NCBI GenBank assembly: GCA_023053575.1
Contig: JAKZAP010000010.1
Location: forward strand, 20,148,628 to 20,212,627
Source: Branchinecta lynchi
Taxonomy: Eukaryota; Arthropoda; Branchiopoda; Anostraca; Branchinectidae
DNA length: 64,000 nt
Direction of reading: 5' to 3'
This document shows, piece after piece, positions 10,966 to 21,639 of this stretch (position 1 is the stretch's first letter; each line of letters begins with the position of its first letter). The notes beneath the pieces were generated by a model, which saw only the letters and a program-made list of their open reading frames with translations, did no database searches and was not told the origin of the DNA. Both the position numbers and the translations under genes were made by a program.

Positions 10966-12110
10966 GACGCAAGATTCCGGATTCCCCTTCCTTCTACTGC
11001 CCCAAAGATGATCGGTTCGGGAAAGTGACTAACTTTCATCGCCTAGCACATCTGGAATACCCCAATACAATCGTGGTAATGACGATTGTCCACTTGGACG
11101 AAGGGCAAGAGCCGTAAAAATGGAATCATTTTCAGTAGTCCATTACTCTGATCTACAGGTGCTCTTGTGGTGGCGACTATCCGAGGGTGATGAACGATCT
11201 TCGTGTGCATCGTGCAAGTTTTGCCGACGCAAATGAATATTAAAGCTTAACTGAAAAGGCCAGAGATGGGACAGTCTTTTTACCCCTCACTAATTCACTT
11301 AAAGAGGCTTGAAGACCCGATGAAAATGCCTTACTTCGTCGCTCCGCTATTCACGAATAATCAGTTTTCAAATAGTGGAATTTTCCCGTCAGATTGTGGT
11401 ACTACCTACTTCGTATGCTTGACGGAAAAGATTTATGAAATTTTTTCGTTCCGGCACTAAGCAATCTTCACCAAGCTTCTCACCGCCCACTTAAAAGTCG
11501 CGTTTGTGTTCAGATTCAAATATTCCCCGTCATAGTAGAATTTGTGCTGTGAGGACAGACGTAGATATTCTGAACCTCAGTACTAGAGCAGATAGTGGAA
11601 AATAAGAAAATCTCTTAGCAGAATCCTAATAACTCAGTGTACTCAACTAAATGATACGAAAATAAGTTTGCTTTTCAGTTAAACTTTAATCCCGAGCCGT
11701 GCATATTCCCAAAAAAGGCATTTTTTTGACACTGATGACACTGGCTAGTGCTTGACTTATAAAGGCACGTAGTTATGCTCAAACATGTTTGCAAAACAGT
11801 CAGAGGGAGCACCAGTGAAGGGATTCAGCTTAAGATATTTTAAGTGTATTTTAAAATATATTGGTTAAATGATTTTTTATTTATATAGTGATATTTTTTA
11901 GTTGAATGTGCTAAAGATGGGAGCAAGTCCTTCCAGTCCTGGGCATTTTGTTTTTTATCCTTTTTTACGTTTCCAGTAAAAAAGTTAAATTTGAAGAGTT
12001 TGAATACGTGTATTTTGATTATCCGAAACGGAAGATGGAAATTTGTATGTATAATGAAAATAATTTGTATGTTTTATCGTTTTGTCTTTTGTCCTTGTTT
12101 TTGTGCCAGT
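10966..12110. other. Serine protease intron, no feature recognised
   Basis: Apart from a weak trace of the CCGGACCCGATC family near 10970-11120, I see no gene, array or bounded element. The open frame at 11266-11460 (+) has no recognisable domain and no supporting context. Confidence 0.5.
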
Positions 12111-12119
12111 AAAACAGCT

Positions 12120-12480
12120 GAGATTGACGACTTGGTGTGTGAAGGTGTATTTAATTGAGGATCTTTATTTTTTATTTTAATGTTTACAAATGTTTAATAC
12201 TTTAGATTTGGTTGTTAAGGAAAATGTCGTTTCACACATTATTTCAGAATTTAAGTGAGAGAATTAATTTCCGAATATTAGGAGGGAAGAATTGTAAATA
12301 AAATATGGGTTTATTTTCAAAAGTTATGTGACGTGAATAGTTAAAAGTGGGTAATAATAGATTAAAATTAACGTCACTGAGTGATGGAGGAGTAGCCACA
12401 AACAGTACGAATCTGATTTCTTAGTTTTTTAAATGATACAAAAATAAGTTAATTAAAAAAGATGCTACGGGGAAAAAAAA
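12120..12480 (+). repeat. Dispersed repeat, copy 1 of the pair with 43317-43680
   Basis: Shares long runs in the same order and orientation with 43317-43680, for example AATATGGGTTTATTTTCAAA, GTGACGTGAATAGTTAAAA, AATTAACGTCACTG and CTGATTTCTTAG. Roughly 80 percent alike. AT-rich and non-coding. No inverted termini seen. Confidence 0.7.
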
Positions 12481-12591
12481 AGAAGAAAAGAGATTTTAAG
12501 GTAGCGTGAAGGATTCCTACTAAATATTCCTGTTCTTCTTTCTGCGTATGAATGCGACTCTTTGTGTCATCAAATTTTGTGTCGTTTATGC

Positions 12592-12972
12592 AGCGTTTAC
12601 AAGTACAGGAAAACTTGAACAGAATTCGATCTGGGTGACAGGATTACGTTCACACGCAGAGGGAAAAAATAAATTCTTCAAACCAGAAAATCTGACAAAA
12701 ACAAATTCACTTGTCAACAAAAAAATGTTTTGATATCATTTATGACATTAGTACTGATGATTGCTGCTCTTAAAAGTTAGCTAGACTTTTTTAGTACTTT
12801 TTTTCCAGCGCCGCCGACAAGATTCCTTTCAAGTAGACCGGAATTCCTTTCATCATGAAAGGATTCCCGTCCCGCTAGACTTTTTTCTACTCGTCTTCAC
12901 GAACGGAATCCTTTCGAGTCGACCGGAATTCCTTTCTACTCGACGGGATTTCTTGTCCGTGTAAACGCTACA
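12592..12972. mobile_element. MITE with AGCGTTTACA termini
   Basis: The left end AGCGTTTACAAGTACAGGAA pairs with the right end CTTGTCCGTGTAAACGCT in inverted orientation. The right half contains internal palindromes built from GGAATTCCTTTC and GAAAGGATTCC (12825-12930). Its right end lies only about 45 bases upstream of the second serine protease exon, close to that exon's acceptor. Confidence 0.6.
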
Positions 12973-13016
12973 TTAGAAAGAATACTACTAAGCTAGAATA
13001 CTACTTCTTTTTTCAG

Positions 13017-13267
13017 AGGAGAGCAACAGGACATCGAAGTTCTCCTCGATGCTTCTAACCTCACCAGCAATTCGGTCCAGAAATTCGGGATCGCCAAACT
13101 GATTAGCCACCACAGTTTCAGAGACTCCACAATAAATAATTTACCTGCAAATGATATTGCCATTATAAAGCTTGACCGAGAAGCTCGTTTAAGTGAGAAA
13201 GTCTGGCCAATTTGTCTTCCTACGGCTCCAGTGTTGAAATCAAGCACTGGGACAGCAACTGTTGCAG
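13017..13267 (+). CDS. Serine protease homologue (S1A), exon with the Asp region
   Basis: The acceptor is a pyrimidine run ending TTTTTTCAG and the donor is GTATGA. The exon enters in phase 2 and leaves in phase 1, completing the codon split at 4865. It encodes the middle of the trypsin fold: a KLISHHSF segment, then NDIAIIKL, which carries the catalytic-triad Asp position, then VWPICLPT, a standard S1A landmark, ending near TVAG just before the expected GWG strand. No stop or frameshift occurs in its 83 codons. The Asp is kept although the His position in the previous exon is lost. The exon with the GDSGG motif was not found downstream; it may lie beyond further introns or have diverged. Confidence 0.88.
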
Positions 13268-13666
13268 GTATGATAGTTCTTTCTTTTCTAAGTTTCTGGT
13301 CACATGGACTTATAGCCTACCTCCCGTCGCTAGACACCAGTCGTCTTTATGCACGAATGCGTATCGTGTTGGAATTATGCATAATATTTTCAGCAGAAGT
13401 CAATTGAACCATTTTAAGTTCATAACTGCAATTTATTCCTTGAAAGAACATCTGAGGATGTAATCTAACAAGGTCCATGTAATAAATAATTTTGTTGTTC
13501 GAATAAGGCTGGTACACATCGTACACTATTAGAAGTTTCATAAGATATAATGTAATACGTATGCAAGATGCACCTTTGGACTCCAGGTGCTGTAGCGTGG
13601 GGGGAGTCTCGTGGGGTCTACCTCCTATGGCGTTATAAAGTCAAACGAACTAGAGTGCGAGTATAG

Positions 13667-13909
13667 AGTTGCGTTTTTTTGGAGGTAGTTTCGGCGTAGT
13701 TTCGCTTAAAAGCCGTTTTATTTGTCCATTCCATTTGCTTTTGTTTCGAACCTGAAACTAAGGAGCTCAAACTACAAACTACCTCGCTGACGTAGTTTGG
13801 TGTAGTTTGACTTTTCGGAAACAAGAACTCAATAAAACGCAAGTAAGACAAAACAAGAGCCAAACTACAAACTTTGACGAAACAAAAGTGAATCCAATAA
13901 AACGCAACT
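13667..13909. mobile_element. AGTTGCGTTTT-family MITE with TAG target duplication
   Basis: A 243-base element starting AGTTGCGTTTTTTTGG and ending AATAAAACGCAACT, flanked by TAG at 13664-13666 and 13910-13912. A 3-bp duplication fits PIF/Harbinger-like transposition, although the canonical target is TWA. The interior contains direct phrases of CAAACTAC and GTAGTTT. Almost the same length as the copy at 54505-54748. Confidence 0.82.
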
Positions 13910-13912
13910 TAG

Positions 13913-15590
13913 GTTTAATAACTGTTTCAACTTACTTAGTACATGAAGTACATACACGTGTTATTCCATTGTAACACTGGCTTAAGATCACTGACTTAGG
14001 TGCCGTAGAAACTGGCGCTTCGTGAAAAATGCCATAACGCATTGTCATAAAGCAATACCAGAAATGATGGCTTGTGATAAACAGGCATTTGGTGAGAGTC
14101 CTTTGAATCGAATAATGATTCACGGGAAAAATTGGGGCGGTCTTACGGAGCGTTTAGGTTCTTCTCACTGCAAAAACACAAGAATGCGCGGTTTAAACAG
14201 ACAACACTCAACAGACAACACTTGGGATTTAACCTGTTGTCGCGACAAACGTTACGCATGAAATAACAAACATAGCAAGTATTGCCAGGAAGAACCGAAA
14301 GACTACCAAAAAAGTATATGCTGAATTTTCAGTTATCATAACGACAAACTAAAAAGTCAGCAAATACTTTTTTGGCAGTTCTTGGTAAGTCGAAAAACCA
14401 TTTACTCAGTAAGTGCACATAATCCGACACTACATGGACAAGTTTCCTGATACTATGAGGACAATAAACAGGAGCTGGACGCTCATTTGGCACTGGTAAC
14501 GGTAGGCAGCAACGATAGGTTCGCACTGTCAAGGCCGTATCCGAATGGCCCCCCTCCTCCGATGTTGTCAGTTGGCCGGTAAAAAATAGGTTTTTCGCGT
14601 TTTTTCGTAAGAAGAATCAATTTTTGGGGGAAATTTTCTTAAAAACGGTCAGTTTTCTTTAAATCAGTCGATTTCTCGCCAAAACAGTCGTTTTTTCCGC
14701 AAAAAAAACGGTAAGAATTGCCAGCCAGTCGGTAAATAACTTGCTCCTCCCATGGGCTAGTGCCATGATTCACAGTCAGCAGTGATACATACGATTCGCA
14801 GTCAGCTTTGGCTGAAGGAATATTTTTGCTCCTGTCCCCCCCCCCCAAACATTCTGATAGTAACGCCTCTGCTAGCATAGAGGCCAAAAATTTACCTCTC
14901 GACTAGAATGAGCTATTCCAGCGTGTGCAACCCCCCCCCCTCTCCTGGGAAACGAATTTCGGGTGTATATTAAAATCCTCCTTGTCCTTTTCAAGCGTTG
15001 TTCCTAGCTCAACCTCTCTTTGTAATCTACATTTTTCGGTTTGTTCTGGGCACACTTCTTTCGCGGGTCTTTTGTCATTTGATTTCTGATGGCTTTTCCA
15101 TTCAGTTTAAAAATTCTATTCCTTCTTTTTTCACTTATAGCCAAAGATGACCAAAAATCAATACAAATAACCTTGTCTCTCGCTTTTAGTCTATAAGGTA
15201 TATCAATGTTACCAGTCAGACTTCACTTTAACAACTAAGCTATTGTAATTTTGACAGGCTAAAATCTGAAACTCTGAAAGACCGAAGTTAGGCAGATCCA
15301 AATCCCATGGGAGTAGAACAGGTAGCCGCATTGCTTCCCCCATGAATCATGTCTCCGACCTATCGGGGTTACAAAACGTGGTTTAAACGACTTCTTCGGA
15401 GACTGGCTTACGACAGAAGCTGTGCAGAGACAAAATTTAAAAACAAACTTAAACGACTCGGATTATTTTTTATTAAAACGAACGCCCGGGACCTCGGCCA
15501 GGCCGAAATAAACGACTGATACGACTTAGCAAAAGGGCAAAATAAACGACTGATACGACTTAACAGAAGGCAGGGGGGGGGGGGGGGTGA
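13913..15590. other. Unassigned intergenic or intronic sequence
   Basis: No gene recognised. Some TTTTTCG/CAGTC short repeats occur at 14575-14720. The stretch 15400-15560 carries AAACGACTGATACGACTTA twice and resembles the interior of Harbinger-like MITEs. Poly-G/poly-C runs lie near 14838 and 15575-15587. Open frames at 14329-14532, 14639-14887 and 15587-16063 show no domain. Confidence 0.45.
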
Positions 15591-15871
15591 GTCACCCGCT
15601 CCTTACCCTCCCTTCGGGCCACCCCTGTCCGGCCATCGTCTATGCTCAAACCCTGTTTGTAAATGATCGAGACACTAACATGTTCATTATGCGTGTTTGT
15701 TTGAAATTCGTACTTGGGTCTGAAGCCCTTGAGGTCATCTGTGTCCTTATCTTGTACGAAGAAATTGTCGCTACCTTGCTTAATTTTCTTAAACTGAATA
15801 ATAAAGTCAACCCTAATATAAAGCAAAATCTAAGTAAATTATGGCACTTGCAGCCTCTGGTTCAAGTACCT

Positions 15872-15889
15872 GGTTCCCTAGACAGTGCC
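15872..15889 (-). repeat. Solo end of the 36948-38255 fold-back family
   Basis: GGTTCCCTAGACAGTGCC is identical to the terminal 18 bases of the fold-back element at 36948-38255. Only this end is recognisable; the mate was not found. Confidence 0.6.
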
Positions 15890-15904
15890 TTGTCGGGCTG
15901 TCTG

Positions 15905-16330
15905 TCACGCGTTTTCGAGGGGTCCCGTCAGTACCGCAACACGTCAGTTGACATAAACGTCAGTTCGCCACAGAATTCCGTCAGTACGCCAACATTTTCT
16001 GACAGTTCGCCTACACGTCAGTTGACCCCCAAAAATCTGTCAGTTGATCAACACGTCAGTTGACCAACACGTCAGTTGGGCAACACGTCAGTTGCCCTAC
16101 ACGTCAGTTGACCAAACGTCAGTTCGCCTACTGTCAGTTGACATAAACGTCAGTAGACCTACACGTCAGTTCACCTAATTCTAAAATTCGACAGTTCAGC
16201 TACACGTCAGTTCGTCTACCGTCAGTTCGCCTACCGTCACTTCACATAAGCGTCAGTTGGTATAAACGTCAGTTGGCATAAACGTCAGTTGGTATAAACG
16301 TCAGTTGGCATAAACGTCAGTTCACACAAA
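15905..16330 (+). repeat. Minisatellite of CGTCAGTTG units
   Basis: About 25 copies of a degenerate 12-20-base unit of the type ACGTCAGTTGACC or AAACGTCAGTTGGCAT. The last part (about 16230-16325) is the most regular, alternating GGTATAAACGTCAGTT and GGCATAAACGTCAGTT at 18 bases. It begins about 20 bases beyond the solo transposon end and may be that element's array or a target-site array. Spacers are not of constant length, so it is not a CRISPR array. Confidence 0.75.
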
Positions 16331-16639
16331 TTTTCGGGAAGTTTGCTCACATGTTGTTGTCGACGGGATAGTTACGGAAGCTCGCCCAGGGGATTAATAA
16401 GAGAAGCCGACAATTCACTTTTAATGAGGACAAAAATTAAGTCAGGAGCCTCTCGTCAATTCTGACAGTTTTGGTTCATGTTACGAAAGAAAGAATACGG
16501 TTGGTAGACACCAGGGAAAACTCTCATTGTAACTGATGGCTTCGCTAAGCTGGGGTCAGGGAGGCGAATAAGGACAGTCGGTTCTGATAAATGTATTTTG
16601 AAGAGAGCTAGCTTACAACTTCAAGAAAGGAGCCATGAA

Positions 16640-17100
16640 TATTTATACCATACTTCAAATGAATCCCGAAATTCTTTAAAGCCCATCTTAACCGCGCAAC
16701 AGAATTACTTTTTCACGACCGTTCAAAATATTCTCTTAACTCTTTTTTGCTTGTATAGTTTCCAGTTATGCTTCTTTTCTTCCTAGCACCATTAAACCAT
16801 GATTCTTTATCCCAAACGATACATTTTCAAGTCCCAAAAGACCTTCAAATAAAATATTCAATTCTTATCTTCACAACTTCATTATTTTCAGTATCGTTAC
16901 CCGTACGGAAAATCTACACCTCGAATCTAGGTCAAAACGGCCTCGTACGTTTGAAACACAAACTAGGTCGTTTTCGCTGCCTATTCGCTCTCGTTTCCAC
17001 CTCAAATCTGGGTCAAAACGGCCTCGTACATTTGAAACACAAACTAGGCCGTTTTCGCTCTCGTTTTTCACCTCAAATTTGGGTCAAAACGACCTCGTAC
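16640..17100 (+). repeat. Satellite monomer followed by a 75-bp tandem array
   Basis: 16650-16880 matches monomers of the 23260-24430 satellite (AATTCTTTAAAGCCCATCTTAACCG split across adjacent blocks, CACGACCGTTCAAA, TTCCAGTTATGCTTCTT). Then 16915-17100 holds two and a half copies of a unit with GGTCAAAACGGCCTCGTAC, TTTGAAACACAAACTAGG and TCGTTTTCGCT. The CR1 LINE begins directly after, so this array is its insertion site on the 3' side. Confidence 0.7.
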
Positions 17101-17183
17101 ATTTACCTTAAATTACCTTAAATTGCACTTGCAAGCAATAAGGATGTTGTATCCCGATGAGTAGCTTGCGGATGACGATGGTG

Positions 17184-20100
17184 CTATGATCTGGTTGCTG
17201 CTTCCGGGGCGCACCAGTCATTTTTCCAGGGTTGCCCGCGCCAGTCCTCGTCAAGTCGCTTTTTGAAACCTTCGGGTGTTTCGCTGGTGACAGTTGGTTC
17301 AGACAAGCTGTTCCAAAGAGGAACAGCTCGGTTACTGAAGAAGTGCTGGCGAACACGAGAGGTATTGCACCTTCTGGACAGTTTCCGGGAGTGGCCCCTG
17401 GTCCGTGAGTGGTTGTCGGGGGCGAAGAGGGAGGGGAGACAATTAGAGTTGAGGATTCTGTAGACTAGTAGCATGTCCCCTCTCTTCCGCCGGTAAGTAA
17501 GTGTCGGGATCTTCAGTTTCTGCAGTCGTTGTTCATAAGGTAGTGCTCTAAGGCCTTGGATGGATTTTGTTGCTCGCCTCTGGACACCTTCGATTAGTTT
17601 CTTGTCTTGTTTGTAACAGGGTGAGGCGAGGGCGTTGCCGCACTCCAGCTTGGGCCTGACCAAAGCTTTGTAGAGCTTCAGCATGACAGTTGGTTTGCGG
17701 GATGCGATTGATCGTTTTATCATCCCTAGGGTCTGATTGGCGCTAGCCACTACCTTTTTGGTGTGAGTGTGGAATTTTAGTTTGTCGTCCACAATAACTC
17801 CGAGGTCCCTTTCTTCTGAGGTGGATGGGATCGGGACTGGGGTGCTCGATCCATGTCGTCTCATCTGGTACTGCCGCTTTGGGTTGTTGTGTCCAAAGTG
17901 AAGTATACGACATTTATCTGGGTTGAACTCTAGTTTCCATTCACTTGACCAGTCAGTTAAAGCGTTGAGATCTTCTTGAAGGGTGTTCGTGAAGGCATTG
18001 GCAATTAGCTTCGAGTCATCTGCGTATTGTGGCATGGGGTTCTTCAGAAGCTGATGGGCGTCGTTGATGTATATGTTAAAGAGGGTTGGTCCTAGTACTG
18101 TCCCTTGCGGGACTCCACTAAGTAATGCGGCTTCCGATGACAAGACCTCCTCACCTGCTATCCCGAAGACTCGAACTCGTTGCTTGCGTCCAGTCAGGAA
18201 GTTCTGCACCCAGTCTGCTACTTGAGGATGAATAAAGCATGCGTCGACCTTGATGCGCAATCTTCGGTGACTGACTTTGTCGAATGCTTTGGCCTGGTCA
18301 AGGAGTGCTACGTCAACTGGTGTGGCTTGCTCCAGAAGATTGGTGACGATCTCGTAGGACTCTATTAGGTTAGTGTCCACAGACTTTCCTCGGACGAATC
18401 CATGTTGGCTTTGGTGGATGATGTTGTTTGCTGCCAGGTGCTGGGTAATTTCTTTATTAACTATGCCTTCAATGACTTTGGATATGACAGATGTCAAGCT
18501 GATTGGACGGTAGTTTTCTGGGGAGTCCTTATTACCCTTCTTGTAGATGGGCGTGATGGTGGCAGTTTTCCAGTCTCCAGGTATGGATCCATGATCAAGC
18601 GATAGTTGAAATATCCTTGTCAGTACTGGAGCTAGAACAGAGCTGGCCTCTTTCACAGTCCTTGGGTGTATCCCATCTGGTCCTCTAGATTTGTTGGGGT
18701 CCAGGGCAGCGAGACGTTTTTCGACATCTGACTCAGAAACAACAATCCTTTCCATGGGTATGGTGACGGTATATCTTGTCATTTCTGGTAGGTCCCTGTC
18801 GTTCAAGTCATTGGTGTACACAGAGGCAAATTGCTCGTTCAAGGACTCAGCAATTTCAAGTGGAGTGGTTGAGGTTGACCCGTCAGGTCTTTGGAGGGGG
18901 GGGATGGTTCGCCGAACTGGCCTCAGGGATGACATGTGCCGCCAGAATCTCTTTGGGTTTGTTTTTGCATCGTTAGCAAGCGATTCTTCATGCTTGGATA
19001 TGCATTGGTTGATGGCCTTCTTGCACATCTTTCTGGCATGCTTGTAGGCTTCCAGACTTTCGGGGAGTGAGGTTTTACGGTAACTTGACCAGGCCCGCTT
19101 TCGCTTTTTGATTGCTTGCTTAACAAATGCAGAGAGATAAGGTAGGGTTTTAGGTTTCTTTACAAATTTTACTGAGGTGTATTTTCTTTCGGTTTGAAGT
19201 ACAAGATCACGCAAGAGCACCCAGGCAGTCTCCGCTGACTCGGCTGACATGATTGTTTTCCAGTCTGCCGTACCAAGGTCCTGTCGAATTTTCTTGTAAT
19301 CAGTAAAGACTTTTTTGGTGTAACCCCTTTCTTCTGCAATGCAGGTCATTCTGATTTTGATGCTAACGTGATCACTTGAGCCAATTGGAGGGAGGTAGTC
19401 AACTGCGACAATTGACTCAGGTTCATCAGTTACGATTAAATCGAGGCAGGAAGGCAATTGTCCGTCCCTGTATCTGGTCGGCTGGTTAACAGCTTGGTGG
19501 AGAAGATTTTCGTGAAGACAGTGAAGGAATGGCTCGGATTCCTCACTAAGGTCTCTCTTTGCCGAGGATGGGTACCCAGCACCATCACACCATGAGATCG
19601 ATGGGAAGTTGAAGTCGCCTGCCAAGAAAATGTCCTTCCCTTTCTGTTTGATAACCTCATTTAATATTCTGGCAATGGCTACTTCGCTTTCTAGCTGATT
19701 GGGGGAACTGGGGCTCCGATATAGACAACCTACTGTTGTTAGTCGCTTCTTTCCGCAGTATAGGTCAAACCAGATCGACTCTACCCATTGGTATGACTCA
19801 TCAATTTCAATTTGTTTGAAGTCCAGACCCTCCTTCACATATGCTAAAACTCCACGTCTACAGAATTTGCTAGCAAGGTTTGAAATTACCTGGTATCCGG
19901 GAATATGAGCCTGAAGGTCGTCCAGTTTGTAGGTACTGTTCTTGGGGCAAACTTCAGTGAAGAGAGCTACATCGTAGGCTTCTCTAGCCAATATAGTTCT
20001 TATTTCCAGTAGTTTGTTTGTTATTTGGTCACAGTTTGCGTACAGCAACTTCAGGTTACTCACGTTTCGCACTTGGTTCGGGTTTGAACTGCTACTAGAT

Positions 20101-20381
20101 CCAACATTGCTGGGTGACTGCGGCATCGAGTGGCTTGTGGGGGGGGACATAATCGACTGGTACGAACTTTTGTCGTCTGACGTTACAGAACAATTAGAGG
20201 AGGAGGCAAGTCTGGATTCACAGGAGATATAGTCAGTTTCACTTAATGCGCTAGGCCTACTGTACGGAAGTGGGGCAACGTTTGGCATATCATAAATAAC
20301 ACTAAGAAAAGATTGTTTACTTGGCACTACACTTTGATCAGGGCAAACACTAATATTATCGTCTAAAGCACTGCTGTACAC
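17184..20381 (-). CDS. CR1 ORF2: AP-like endonuclease and reverse transcriptase
   Basis: 1065 residues, start ATG at 20381. A Ser-rich leader (1-105) is followed by an exonuclease-endonuclease-phosphatase domain (about 108-345) with LLYANCDQ, ALFTEV, GDFNFPSISW, LDLIVTD and the catalytic SSDH motif. The linker precedes the reverse transcriptase (about 520-800): KSRGPDGIHP, ITPIYKKG, NYRPISLTS, motif A LLDQAKAFD with Asp at about 695, SGVPQGTVLGP, and YADD at about 786. The C-terminal part carries VQRRATKSI and YRRKRGDM, typical of CR1. It would nick target DNA and copy its own RNA by target-primed reverse transcription. The Gln after the motif A Asp is unusual (Phe or Leu is common). Spurious open frames on the opposite strand lie inside. 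Confidence 0.96.
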   Translation of the reverse strand: MYSSALDDNISVCPDQSVVPSKQSFLSVIYDMPNVAPLPYSRPSALSETDYISCESRLASSSNCSVTSDDKSSYQSIMSPPTSHSMPQSPSNVGSSSSSNPNQVRNVSNLKLLYANCDQITNKLLEIRTILAREAYDVALFTEVCPKNSTYKLDDLQAHIPGYQVISNLASKFCRRGVLAYVKEGLDFKQIEIDESYQWVESIWFDLYCGKKRLTTVGCLYRSPSSPNQLESEVAIARILNEVIKQKGKDIFLAGDFNFPSISWCDGAGYPSSAKRDLSEESEPFLHCLHENLLHQAVNQPTRYRDGQLPSCLDLIVTDEPESIVAVDYLPPIGSSDHVSIKIRMTCIAEERGYTKKVFTDYKKIRQDLGTADWKTIMSAESAETAWVLLRDLVLQTERKYTSVKFVKKPKTLPYLSAFVKQAIKKRKRAWSSYRKTSLPESLEAYKHARKMCKKAINQCISKHEESLANDAKTNPKRFWRHMSSLRPVRRTIPPLQRPDGSTSTTPLEIAESLNEQFASVYTNDLNDRDLPEMTRYTVTIPMERIVVSESDVEKRLAALDPNKSRGPDGIHPRTVKEASSVLAPVLTRIFQLSLDHGSIPGDWKTATITPIYKKGNKDSPENYRPISLTSVISKVIEGIVNKEITQHLAANNIIHQSQHGFVRGKSVDTNLIESYEIVTNLLEQATPVDVALLDQAKAFDKVSHRRLRIKVDACFIHPQVADWVQNFLTGRKQRVRVFGIAGEEVLSSEAALLSGVPQGTVLGPTLFNIYINDAHQLLKNPMPQYADDSKLIANAFTNTLQEDLNALTDWSSEWKLEFNPDKCRILHFGHNNPKRQYQMRRHGSSTPVPIPSTSEERDLGVIVDDKLKFHTHTKKVVASANQTLGMIKRSIASRKPTVMLKLYKALVRPKLECGNALASPCYKQDKKLIEGVQRRATKSIQGLRALPYEQRLQKLKIPTLTYRRKRGDMLLVYRILNSNCLPSLFAPDNHSRTRGHSRKLSRRCNTSRVRQHFFSNRAVPLWNSLSEPTVTSETPEGFKKRLDEDWRGQPWKNDWCAPEAATRS

Positions 20382-20404
20382 GTTTGGGGGCTGGTCAGTT
20401 CTGC

Positions 20405-21358
20405 CTACCCCGTCTCCATGGAGTTTTTTGAAACGATTTTATCACCGCGTATGACGAGGTCTTGTTCTCCTTGGGCTTCTCTTTCTCTCAGCTCGGACAG
20501 AAGATTTTTCCTTAGGTTTCGGTCCTCTTTTGACTTGTCACTCCGAAACTGCACTGCTTCTTTTTTCTTCCGATGTTCATAGGATTTCTTGGTAATTGCG
20601 CGTTTGATAGCTTCAGAGTTGACCGAAAAGAGTACCGGCGGGAAAACATTAGGTTGCTGTGGTTGGGGCGGGTCGGAAGTTTTTTGTAGTCTGCGGACGC
20701 CTGTAACAGAGATGTTCGGCATGCCGTACTCGGACGACAGAAAGTCGTGTATGAACTTGGCATCCGCGTCCTGACATTCCGCTACGGAGTTCAGACCGGA
20801 GTGGGGGATGCCAAACGCCACTACATTGTTCATCCGCCTAATTCTGTCTCTGTCTAGCCGAAGGGCAGCATGCATTTTACCCTCCAATTCCGCTCTGAGT
20901 GAGTCACCCATTTTTTTCAGTTCAGTCTGTAGCTGTTTGCTTACTTCCTCCTTCATGTCAGAGGAGCTACATTTGGTGGAGAGTTCTGCCTCAAGATTGT
21001 CTACTCGAACCTTTAGGGTGTTTATCAGTCCTTGCATATCCTTACCAATGTCGGTCCGAAGTGTTGCTGTGGATTGTTCAACGACCAATTTTACGTCAGC
21101 GAGACTGACTCCTCTGTGGCAGGGTTTTTTTTCACAGACGATGCACAGATAGTTAAATTCGTTGCCTCCGCTCAGCTTGTTTATGAGGTCATACTTGGAC
21201 TGCGGCATCTCGATGCACTCTATGCAGAGCCACTTCGAACAATCGTCACAGTTCAGTGCACTTGAGTCGGGCACTAGAACGACACGGCAGCCTGCCCATT
21301 GATCTTCGCCGTTCTTGCGGGGCGACCGGTAAGTTCTCTTCGGGTTGCGGTTTGACAT
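20405..21358 (-). CDS. CR1 ORF1: PHD-like finger and coiled-coil protein
   Basis: 317 residues. After a basic N terminus, the pattern CRVVLVPD...NCDDCSKWLCIEC, then YLCIVCEKKPC (about 24-85), is a PHD/zinc-binding finger of the kind found in ORF1 of many CR1 elements. Residues about 100-175 look coiled-coil (EAELSTK, LQTELKKM, RAELEGKMH), followed by a basic, charged C-terminal region. The presumed role is RNA binding and assembly of the LINE RNP. It stops 23 bases before ORF2, in a different frame, which suggests reinitiation or a separate start for ORF2. Intact. Confidence 0.9.
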   Translation of the reverse strand: MSNRNPKRTYRSPRKNGEDQWAGCRVVLVPDSSALNCDDCSKWLCIECIEMPQSKYDLINKLSGGNEFNYLCIVCEKKPCHRGVSLADVKLVVEQSTATLRTDIGKDMQGLINTLKVRVDNLEAELSTKCSSSDMKEEVSKQLQTELKKMGDSLRAELEGKMHAALRLDRDRIRRMNNVVAFGIPHSGLNSVAECQDADAKFIHDFLSSEYGMPNISVTGVRRLQKTSDPPQPQQPNVFPPVLFSVNSEAIKRAITKKSYEHRKKKEAVQFRSDKSKEDRNLRKNLLSELREREAQGEQDLVIRGDKIVSKNSMETG

Positions 21359-21639
21359 CTTGTCGCAGGTCCCGGCGGGAAAAATTCAAAATCTGTCGGC
21401 GGCGTGCACGATCGTTGAACGGACGTTGACGTCTCCTTCGATTTCAGGTTGGAAAAGTTACGTCTCTGATTACAACACTTGAGGGGATTTTACAGGTACA
21501 GTTCGCTTTTAGTCCGATTCCCAACTTTTCTTTGTGTAGGTCTTCCAGTTTTGGCAAGGAAATGTTCAGTTTAACTGCAGGATTTGGCACTTAAAAATCG
21601 CTGAGCAAATATTTGTTTGTTGTTGTTTTGACATCACCA

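Larger units (their letters stand above)
17104..21480 (-). mobile_element. Apparently intact CR1-clade LINE
   Basis: A two-ORF non-LTR retrotransposon on the - strand. It has a 5' leader above 21358 (upper limit approximate), ORF1 (21358-20405), a 23-base spacer, ORF2 (20381-17184), and a short 3' UTR of about 80 bases ending in two tandem copies of AATTTAAGGT (on the - strand), the short 3' repeat typical of CR1/L2 elements. Neither ORF has a stop or frameshift, so this is the only potentially autonomous element seen here. It sits within a satellite-like array region. No target duplication could be fixed, as is usual for CR1. Confidence 0.9.

Noticed and set aside
15905..16330. CRISPR-like array
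   Set aside because: Units are degenerate, spacing varies without unique spacers of constant length, and the genome is eukaryotic; it is a minisatellite.
18180..19126. Several + and - strand open frames within the CR1 LINE
   Set aside because: Shadow frames of ORF2, which carries the recognised domains.
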